Assembly: GCA_003541875.1 (NCBI GenBank)
Contig: DPLS01000103.1
Coordinates: 1 to 5,084, forward strand
Length of the DNA stretch: 5,084 bases
Direction: 5' to 3'
DNA from: Bacteroidota bacterium
GTDB lineage: Bacteria; Bacteroidota; Ignavibacteria; UBA10030; UBA6906
In this document: piece after piece, positions 1 through 5,084 of the stretch
How the letters are laid out: the number at the start of each line of letters is the position of its first letter
Position numbering within the stretch: the stretch's first letter is position 1
Program-made: the position numbers and the translations under genes
Notes under the pieces: generated by a model
What the model saw: the letters and a program-made list of their open reading frames with translations, nothing else
Database searches by the model: none
What the model was told of the DNA's origin: nothing

Positions 1-2
1 AC

Positions 3-1844
3 CAAAACGACTACCAGCCGGCCGAACGGAAGTTCAAGGAACTGATTGAACAATTCCCTACGAGCGACCTTGCCTACGATGCGAAAATCCTTCTAGGCTA
101 TGCCTACTATACGATGGGAGAGAAGACAAAGTCGAGTGCCGCTGCCAAGGATCTCCTCGAGTATGCTGTCCAAGAGGATGAAGATGATTACGTTGCGAAA
201 GCGTCTGTCCTTCTTGCTCAACTGGAGATAGACAACAAGAATATCGACCTTGCAATAACGTACTATCAAACTGCAGCGGAAAAAGGCGGGACTTCGGAAG
301 AGCGCTGTGCCTCATATCTTTATCTGGCTGGCCTTCTTACCCAGGTGGGGAAATACCAACGTGCTCTTGATGCGTACCGGAAAGCAGAAAGCGCAAGCAC
401 GACCTATCAGGCAGGCTACAAGGCACGGATAGGCCAGGCGCGCATGATGTCGAAGCTCGGGGCACATGAGGAGAGTCTGAGCCTGCTGGAAGAGCTGCTC
501 GCAAATTCGAACTACCGAGACTACTACGGTGAGATCAACCTGGAAATTGGAAACACATACAAAGAGAGTGGTGACTTCAATTCGGCGGTTGCCCAGTATA
601 CATACGTTGATACAGCATATGCTCATACAGAGGTGGCAGCGAACTCCTATTTCCAGCTTGGTGATATATATGAAACGAAGCTGTTCCAGTTGGATTCGGC
701 CCACCTTCGGTACGTGAGGGGAAAGACTGAGTATCCTCAGGCGGCTATTACGACACAGCTTGGTCAGCGCGCAGACAACCTGACAAAATATATTCAGTTC
801 AGGAACGAGATTCGATGGCTGGACAGTATCAGGGTGGTGTGGCTCTCGCCGCGTGATACGATTCTGCCACACGAGCCTGCGCCTGCTGATTCCGCACTCG
901 GGAGCCATCCGGGTCTTGCAGACAGTGCAACTGCAAGTGCTTCGAAGCTTCCAACACTTCCGGACAGTTCGGGACAAGACTCCGATAGCACCTTGGCTCA
1001 TGCGGCTCAGCCGAAACTCGGTTCGCCGGACAGTCTCGGCGGAAAGCCTGACACGATTCGGACCAAAATTCCGGTGCTGCCTTCGATAAGTCTGGATTCA
1101 GCCAACGTACGGCTCGCTTTGGTTGAAGCCGAGTTGGCCACTCTCTTCTACACATCAATGAGCCTACCGGATTCCGCTGAGAGATGGTATTGGCACTTGC
1201 TTAGGGAGCATGCATCGAGTGCACAGGTGCCGCGTGCCCTTTTCACTCTCGCACAACTGTACAGCCTTGATTCCACCCGCTCGAAGGCCACAAGTGATTC
1301 TCTATACAATGAAGTTGCCACTCGCTATCCCGAAACAGAGTTCGGGGCAGAGGCAATCCGCATTCTTGGCCGACCTATGAGACCAGTATTCACGGATCCT
1401 GCTGACGCTGCCTATTTCCATGCAGAAAGATTATTGGAAGCCGGTCAGGCAGAAGCGGCCCGTGATTCCTTGAGAGCAATCGTCGCAAACTATCCTTCTT
1501 CTCCAATGGCGTCAAAAGCACAGTATGCGCTTGGATGGACCTATGAGCAGCGTGATGATGCCAGATCTGACAGCGCCGCTTCAAGCTATCGGAAACTTGT
1601 GAGCCTCTTTCCATCGTCGCAGTACGCAGCATTGGTGAAACCGAAGGTGGATGAATACGACCTCCATATAAAAGCTCTTGAGCAGCACGTGAAAGATTCC
1701 CTTTCTGCAGCAGCAAGGGACACTATTCCTTCAGTCGTGAAGGATTCTGTTCAGGTCAAGACCGGAGAGCTTGAGGGAAAGGATGGAAGTCCCGTCGAGG
1801 AAAAAAAGCCTGACGACTCTTCTGCAACAGAAAAGAAAGACTAA
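3..1844 (+). CDS. Tetratricopeptide-repeat protein, 5' end missing
   Basis: The reading frame is already open at the left edge (Gln-Asn-Asp-Tyr-Gln from base 3) and ends at TAA 1842-1844, leaving 613 visible residues. The ATG at 114 lies inside a TPR helix pair, so it is not the true start. Visible residues 1 to about 275 look like successive TPR units of roughly 35-40 residues, with typical Ala/Leu/Tyr/Gly spacing (for example the A-Y-Y-T-M-G-E and V-G-K-Y-Q-R-A-L-D-A-Y turns). Residues about 283-365 (bases 849-1097) form a Ser/Asp/Pro-rich low-complexity linker with repeated Asp-Ser pairs. A second helical block, about 366-560, resembles the BamD/YbgF kind of TPR, with turns like R-Y-P-E-T-E-F-G-A-E-A and N-Y-P-S-S-P-M-A. 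The tail is Lys/Glu/Asp/Ser-rich. TPRs act as protein-binding scaffolds. An exported location is plausible but the N-terminus is not visible. No specific function can be named. Confidence 0.85.
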   Translation, partial: QNDYQPAERKFKELIEQFPTSDLAYDAKILLGYAYYTMGEKTKSSAAAKDLLEYAVQEDEDDYVAKASVLLAQLEIDNKNIDLAITYYQTAAEKGGTSEERCASYLYLAGLLTQVGKYQRALDAYRKAESASTTYQAGYKARIGQARMMSKLGAHEESLSLLEELLANSNYRDYYGEINLEIGNTYKESGDFNSAVAQYTYVDTAYAHTEVAANSYFQLGDIYETKLFQLDSAHLRYVRGKTEYPQAAITTQLGQRADNLTKYIQFRNEIRWLDSIRVVWLSPRDTILPHEPAPADSALGSHPGLADSATASASKLPTLPDSSGQDSDSTLAHAAQPKLGSPDSLGGKPDTIRTKIPVLPSISLDSANVRLALVEAELATLFYTSMSLPDSAERWYWHLLREHASSAQVPRALFTLAQLYSLDSTRSKATSDSLYNEVATRYPETEFGAEAIRILGRPMRPVFTDPADAAYFHAERLLEAGQAEAARDSLRAIVANYPSSPMASKAQYALGWTYEQRDDARSDSAASSYRKLVSLFPSSQYAALVKPKVDEYDLHIKALEQHVKDSLSAAARDTIPSVVKDSVQVKTGELEGKDGSPVEEKKPDDSSATEKKD

Positions 1845-1869
1845 CGAGAGCGCATCTCCTTCACTCCAG

Positions 1870-2637
1870 ATGACCCAAGAGTTCTGTCCCGTCAAGACAG
1901 TCGAGCAACTTGCAGAAAACGTCTTCGTCCTGACATTCCTATCTGATCGAATTGCACAATCCGCATCGGCAGGTCAGTTTGTCAACATCAAAACGGATGA
2001 AGGAATCGAACCACTACTGCGGCGCCCGTTCAGTCTGTACACTACCCAGGGAAATCTCGCACAGATCATCTTCAACGTTATTGGCAAAGGCACTGCTGTC
2101 CTGAGAAATAAGAGAGCTGGAGAAATGCTCGACGTGCTCGGTCCTCTTGGAGTTCCGTTCACCCTCAACAGCCCGAGCCACGATACAGCAATTCTCGTCG
2201 GCGGGGGAATGGGAGTCGCCCCGATGCCGATGGCGACGCGCGAGCTCATTCGGCTTGGGAAAAAAGTGGTCACCATCCTCGGCGCCCGCACTGCCTCAAT
2301 GGTCATCGAGGCGCACCTGCGGGATGTCCATGTTGCCACCGACGATGGTTCAAGAGGATTTCACGGAAATGTCGTTGACCTGATAAAACAAATGGCACCT
2401 CGTGGTAAGTATTCGAACCCGAAGGTTTTTGCCTGCGGCCCAACGCAGATGCTGAAGGCTCTCCAGGCCTATGTGCTTGAGAACGAGATGGACTGTGAGG
2501 CTTCGCTCGAAGGTCCCATGGGCTGCGGATTCGGCATTTGTCAAGGATGTCCTGTTGAACTTGTCGATGCGGAGAAGAAGTATGGATTGATGTGCAAAGA
2601 TGGTCCGACATTCGACATGAAGAAGATAAGGCTGTGA
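1870..2637 (+). CDS. pyrK: Dihydroorotate dehydrogenase B, electron transfer subunit PyrK
   Basis: PyrK passes electrons from the FMN of PyrD through a [2Fe-2S] cluster and FAD to NAD+ in the fourth step of pyrimidine synthesis (dihydroorotate to orotate), in the cytoplasm. With the ATG at 1870 the product is 255 residues, close to the usual 250-265. The order of motifs is typical of the ferredoxin-reductase-like family: AGQFV (34-38), the FAD-binding RPFSLY (52-57), GKGTAVL (72-78), the glycine-rich nucleotide site GGGMGVAP (111-118), TDDGSRGFHG (158-167) and ACGP (188-191). C-terminal cysteines C219, C224, C227 and C242 give the C-x4-C-x2-C-x14-C spacing of PyrK [2Fe-2S] ligands. The frame is open further upstream, with a TTG at 1771 and an ATG at 1783 inside the TPR gene; 1870 was chosen because family homology begins there. 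No clear ribosome binding site precedes it. It starts 25 bp after the TPR stop and ends 3 bp before pyrD. Confidence 0.95.
   Translation: MTQEFCPVKTVEQLAENVFVLTFLSDRIAQSASAGQFVNIKTDEGIEPLLRRPFSLYTTQGNLAQIIFNVIGKGTAVLRNKRAGEMLDVLGPLGVPFTLNSPSHDTAILVGGGMGVAPMPMATRELIRLGKKVVTILGARTASMVIEAHLRDVHVATDDGSRGFHGNVVDLIKQMAPRGKYSNPKVFACGPTQMLKALQAYVLENEMDCEASLEGPMGCGFGICQGCPVELVDAEKKYGLMCKDGPTFDMKKIRL
2628..2631 (+). promoter_or_regulatory. Weak ribosome binding site of pyrD
   Basis: An AAGG sits 9 bases before the pyrD ATG, inside the last codons of pyrK. It is the only Shine-Dalgarno-like match at a sensible distance among the three complete genes here. It favours ATG 2641 as the pyrD start and, with the 3-bp gap, suggests translational coupling to pyrK. 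Confidence 0.4.
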
Positions 2638-2640
2638 ACC

Positions 2641-3585
2641 ATGGTGGACACTTCTTTCAAACTCAGGGACGTCGTCTTCAAGAACCGCGTGCTTGTGGCT
2701 TCGGGGACGTTTGGATATGGAGACGAATGCCTTGACCTTGCTGACGTGAACCAACTTGGCGGCATCATCACAAAATCATTGTCGATGAAGCCGCGTGACG
2801 GCAATCCCCCGACGCGCATTGTTGAGACTGCGGGAGGGATGCTTAACTCGATCGGACTGGCAAATATCGGCGTGAAGAAGTTTGTGGCTGAGAAGCTCCC
2901 CTTCCTGCGCACACTCGATACGACTGTCATCGTCAATATCGCAGCAAGTTCCATCGAAGAATATTGTTCAGTTCTTGAAGAGCTGGAGGTACATGACGGT
3001 GTTGATGGCTATGAGATTAACGTCTCCTGTCCGAATGTGAAAGAGGGGGGCTTGAGTTTCGGGACAAACTCGACGCTGACAGCAGAAATCACTCGGAGAC
3101 TTCGTCCACGGACCAGGAAGCCGCTCATCCTGAAACTCACGCCAAACGTCACACACATTGCTGACTTTGCCCGCGCGGTCGAGGCTGAGGGGGCAGACGC
3201 AGTCTCTGTCATGAACACACTTATCGGCATGGCGGTGGATGTGAAGACTCGCAAGCCAGTCCTATCAACGGTCACTGGTGGTCTCTCGGGTCCAGCAATA
3301 AAGCCGGTGGCGCTTGCCAAGGTGTATGAAACAGCGAGAGCGGTCAAGATCCCGATATTTGGAATCGGCGGCATCATGAACACGAACGATGCCCTGGAAT
3401 TCCTGATGGTGGGGGCAACGGCAGTACAAGTCGGAACGGCTAATTTCATTGACCCGGCGACAGGAATCAAGATTGCCGCAGGGATCAGGAAGTACTGTGA
3501 GGATCGTGGGATCGCCGAGGTCGGTTCTCTTGTCGGCTGTCTTGATGCAAAATTAGGTGTTTCAGTTTTGGACACGTGGCTCTAG
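2641..3585 (+). CDS. pyrD: Dihydroorotate dehydrogenase B, catalytic subunit (class 1B)
   Basis: This FMN enzyme oxidises dihydroorotate to orotate; as class 1B it works with PyrK and uses NAD+ as final acceptor, unlike the membrane quinone-linked class 2. The product is 314 residues, slightly above the usual 300-312. Visible family features: the N-terminal ASGTFGYG (20-27), the FMN-contacting Lys45 in TKS, the substrate loop MLNSIGLAN (67-75), and INVSCPNVKEGG (126-137), where Cys130 is the expected catalytic base (a Cys base is typical of class 1, a Ser of class 2). Lys165 in LKLTPN, Asn192-Thr193, and the FMN-phosphate glycines G243-G244 and G265-T266 follow in the usual order on the TIM barrel. 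There is no N-terminal membrane extension. It lies 3 bp after pyrK, which confirms the class 1B pairing. The TAG stop is followed in the same frame, 33 bp on, by folC. Confidence 0.97.
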   Translation: MVDTSFKLRDVVFKNRVLVASGTFGYGDECLDLADVNQLGGIITKSLSMKPRDGNPPTRIVETAGGMLNSIGLANIGVKKFVAEKLPFLRTLDTTVIVNIAASSIEEYCSVLEELEVHDGVDGYEINVSCPNVKEGGLSFGTNSTLTAEITRRLRPRTRKPLILKLTPNVTHIADFARAVEAEGADAVSVMNTLIGMAVDVKTRKPVLSTVTGGLSGPAIKPVALAKVYETARAVKIPIFGIGGIMNTNDALEFLMVGATAVQVGTANFIDPATGIKIAAGIRKYCEDRGIAEVGSLVGCLDAKLGVSVLDTWL

Positions 3586-3618
3586 CGCTCCTTCTCAATT
3601 CCTTCTTCAGTATTTCCT

Positions 3619-4914
3619 TTGGACTCATACAAAGCTACCCTCCGACATCTCTACAGTCTGCAACACCGCGGCATGAAATTTGGCCTCCGCAATATTCGAT
3701 ACTTGTTGCAGTCTGTGGGAAATCCGGAAAGGCAGTTTCGCTCCATCCACATAGCTGGTACAAATGGCAAGGGCTCAACCGCCGCGTTCTTGGCTTCCAT
3801 TTGGATGGAGGGTGGATACCGGACCGGACTATACACCTCACCGCATCTCCTCAGGTTCACTGAACGTATCCGGATTAACGGACGGGAAATACCGGAGAGG
3901 AGGCTCGTCTCGTATACCAAAACGTTGCGTCCTGCAATCGAGAAGGTAAGAGCAACATTCTTTGAAGCGACGACCTGTATCGCATTTCAGTATTTTGCCG
4001 ACGAAGGTGTCGATGTTGCCATTATCGAGGCGGGACTCGGAGGCCGACTTGATTCCACTAACGTATTGCTGCCGATGGCGAGCGTTATCACGAGCATCGG
4101 TCTTGATCACACAGACATTCTTGGTAAAACCATCGGGGCAATTGCGAGAGAGAAGGGTGGCATCATCAAGCATGCTATACCGTGCGTTACAGCTACGGAA
4201 GACGAGAATGCGCTCATCCAGATCAGAAGCATTGCAGCCAGGAACCATTCAACGCTTGGCCACGCAAAGCGAATCGTTATGTGTGCCACCAATGAAGAGC
4301 GGCCAGAATTGGTCAGCTTCAAGTCGCGATCATTTTCCGTTCGGGATGTCAGTGTCGGACTTAAAGGTGCACATCAGGTGCGCAATGCTCAACTTGCACT
4401 CGCAACCCTTGAGGTCATCAAGAAGAATCCGAAGTACAGATCCTTGACCATCTGGGTCAACAACGCCACAGTTCGCCGCGGGTTCGAGAATGTTGTTAAG
4501 AACGCTGGCATTCGTGGCAGGCTGGAGATGCTTGGCCGTTCTCCTCGCTTCGTCCTGGATGTGGCCCATAATCCTCCGGGGATACACACCCTTGTCGAGG
4601 CTCTGCGTTCCCTCGTCAGTAAGCCCATGACGGTGGTGTTTGGTGTCATGAGCGACAAGGACTACTCCTCCATGATAGACGGCATTACCCCTTTAGCAAG
4701 CACGATAATCGCTGTTGCTCCGGCAACCGAGCGGGCGCTCTCGGCCAGAACTTTGGTTAGGCACGTTTGCCGCAGAAAGCTGCCCGGGCGCTATGGTGGA
4801 TCGGTCGCTAAGGGCCTGATGTTGGCAAAAACAGCAGGTGGGCAGATTCTCGTTACGGGTTCACATTATGTGGTTGGCGAAGCACTGAAGTATCTTACCA
4901 GCAAAAAGTCTTGA
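3619..4914 (+). CDS. folC: Folylpolyglutamate synthase / dihydrofolate synthase FolC
   Basis: FolC is a cytoplasmic Mur-ligase-family ATPase that adds glutamate to dihydropteroate (making dihydrofolate) and/or extends polyglutamate tails on folates. The 431-residue length is normal. Motifs in order: the N-terminal YKATLRHLYSLQHRGMKFGL stretch (4-23), the P-loop HIAGTNGKGST (44-54), YTSPHL (72-77), TFFEATT (113-119), the folC signature EAGLGGRLDSTN (137-148), GLDHTDILG (161-169), REKGGIIK (177-184) with the expected carbamylated Lys179, the C-domain DVAHNP (314-319), VFGVMSDKD (340-348) and the terminal TGSHYVVGEAL. The start is a TTG at 3619: no ATG lies between the pyrD stop and Met19, and starting at Met19 would lose conserved N-terminal residues. 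No Shine-Dalgarno is visible; the 33-bp gap is pyrimidine-rich. Whether one or both activities are present cannot be told; no separate folP or folC copy is in view. Confidence 0.95.
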   Translation: MDSYKATLRHLYSLQHRGMKFGLRNIRYLLQSVGNPERQFRSIHIAGTNGKGSTAAFLASIWMEGGYRTGLYTSPHLLRFTERIRINGREIPERRLVSYTKTLRPAIEKVRATFFEATTCIAFQYFADEGVDVAIIEAGLGGRLDSTNVLLPMASVITSIGLDHTDILGKTIGAIAREKGGIIKHAIPCVTATEDENALIQIRSIAARNHSTLGHAKRIVMCATNEERPELVSFKSRSFSVRDVSVGLKGAHQVRNAQLALATLEVIKKNPKYRSLTIWVNNATVRRGFENVVKNAGIRGRLEMLGRSPRFVLDVAHNPPGIHTLVEALRSLVSKPMTVVFGVMSDKDYSSMIDGITPLASTIIAVAPATERALSARTLVRHVCRRKLPGRYGGSVAKGLMLAKTAGGQILVTGSHYVVGEALKYLTSKKS

Positions 4915-4939
4915 CAATATTGGTTGTTTGATGTATATT
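4911..4939 (+). promoter_or_regulatory. Sigma70-type promoter overlapping the folC stop
   Basis: A perfect -35 box TTGACA (4911-4916) is followed after exactly 17 bp by TATATT (4934-4939), a five-of-six match to TATAAT. The -35 box contains the folC TGA stop (4912-4914). The spacer holds the 8-bp palindrome CAATATTG (4915-4922, its first two bases in the -35 box) and is AT-rich. The predicted transcription start is around 4945-4947. The promoter points right, towards a gene that begins beyond or at the very end of the window. It is an inference from sequence match alone. Confidence 0.65.
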
Positions 4940-4944
4940 CTGGG

Positions 4945-4958
4945 TGTCAATTCTGACA
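4945..4958. promoter_or_regulatory. Inverted repeat at the predicted transcription start
   Basis: TGTCA (4945-4949) and TGACA (4954-4958) are perfect inverted copies around a 4-base centre (ATTC). The repeat begins at the predicted +1 of the promoter just upstream. It could be a repressor operator, or in RNA a short 5-bp stem with a 4-base loop at the extreme 5' end, as seen in transcripts protected from decay. The sequence does not decide between these, and a chance palindrome is possible. Confidence 0.35.
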
Positions 4959-4965
4959 AAAGAGG

Positions 4966-4987
4966 AAGCTGCATCAGCGCTCAGCTT
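4966..4987 (+). other. Possible hairpin in the leader, with an alternative fold
   Basis: AAGCTG (4966-4971) pairs with CAGCTT (4982-4987) around a 10-base loop, giving a 6-bp stem. The same GCTG (4968-4971) can pair instead with the nearer CAGC (4975-4978) around a 3-base loop, so the two stems exclude each other. A purine-rich AGAGGAAG (4961-4968) runs into the left arm. There is no run of T after the stem, so it is not an intrinsic terminator. Structure is inferred from pairing only. Confidence 0.25.
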
Positions 4988-5084
4988 TACCACCTGTTCC
5001 AAACTCATCAATCAGTCTCAGATATTTCACCCAACCACTAATTCTTAACGAGTTCGTATTCCCTACGCGTTGTGTTGGCAAAGC

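Larger units (their letters stand above)
4945..5084 (+). other. Leader of the next transcript; no convincing gene
   Basis: This 140-base stretch after the promoter has no ATG on the + strand. The only GTG/TTG codons are a GTG at 4944, at or just before the predicted +1, and a cluster at 5070-5077, at the edge. It therefore looks like a long 5' leader, or the sequence before a gene that starts past the window. The frame beginning at 4957 is open to the edge but has no usual start codon. No tRNA, rRNA, known riboswitch or terminator was recognised. Confidence 0.45.

Noticed and set aside
312..1001. 229-residue open frame on the minus strand opposite the TPR gene
   Set aside because: It lies wholly inside a well-supported coding region, has a Cys/Arg-rich composition without a recognisable domain, and is best explained as a shadow of the + strand codon bias.
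849..1097. Ser/Asp/Pro-rich stretch of the TPR gene as a DNA repeat array or fusion scar
   Set aside because: The repeated Asp-Ser pairs are not matched by exact nucleotide repeats, and the reading frame is intact on both sides, so it is a protein linker.
3009..3575. 188-residue open frame on the minus strand opposite pyrD
   Set aside because: It is fully covered by the conserved catalytic half of PyrD and shows no domain; it is an antisense shadow.
4915..5000. Intrinsic terminator after folC
   Set aside because: The stems seen here are short and none is followed by a run of T; transcription may end by another mechanism or continue.
4895..5008. 37-codon minus-strand frame from ATG 5008 to TAA 4895
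   Set aside because: It overlaps the folC 3' end and the + strand promoter, has no clear promoter or ribosome binding site of its own, and is short enough to occur by chance.
4931..5041. 36-codon ATG frame on the + strand after folC
   Set aside because: Its ATG is only 3 bases upstream of the -10 box (4934-4939), so it would not be in the transcript from that promoter; it has no ribosome binding site and no recognisable similarity.
4957..5084. Frame open from 4957 to the right edge, possibly the 5' part of the next gene
   Set aside because: It contains no ATG, GTG or TTG in frame; only a CTG at 4969 lies near a purine-rich AGAGGA, and at poor spacing. The next gene cannot be called from this.

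Overview
The window is a compact stretch of bacterial housekeeping genes, all on the + strand: a 5'-truncated gene for a tetratricopeptide-repeat (TPR) protein, then pyrK, pyrD and folC, then a promoter with an untranslated-looking leader running off the right edge. Base composition looks close to 50% GC by eye. Shine-Dalgarno signals are poor at the gene starts. That, a PyrK/PyrD-type (class 1B) dihydroorotate dehydrogenase, and a large secretory-style TPR protein with a Ser/Asp/Pro-rich linker would fit a member of the Bacteroidota/Chlorobi/Ignavibacteria group. This placement is an inference and is low in confidence; no marker gene in the window fixes the phylum.

Layout: 3-1844, TPR protein (start lies upstream); 25-bp gap; 1870-2637, pyrK; 3-bp gap; 2641-3585, pyrD; 33-bp gap; 3619-4914, folC; 4911-4939, a near-consensus sigma70-type promoter whose -35 box overlaps the folC stop codon; 4945-5084, the start of the next transcript, with a perfect inverted repeat at the predicted +1 and no ATG before the window ends. 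No transposons, CRISPR arrays, tRNA or rRNA genes were seen.

How the genes fit together: PyrK (FAD and [2Fe-2S]) and PyrD (FMN) form the NAD-linked dihydroorotate dehydrogenase that makes orotate in pyrimidine synthesis. FolC makes dihydrofolate and/or adds glutamates to folates, which supply one-carbon units for thymidylate and purines. The tight spacing suggests one transcript for nucleotide and folate metabolism, with the TPR gene as an upstream member of unknown job. The promoter at the folC end suggests the next gene is a separate transcription unit.

I did not find a previously undescribed system. The most interesting parts are the promoter/palindrome/leader region after folC and the unusual TTG start of folC, which lies in the same frame as pyrD.
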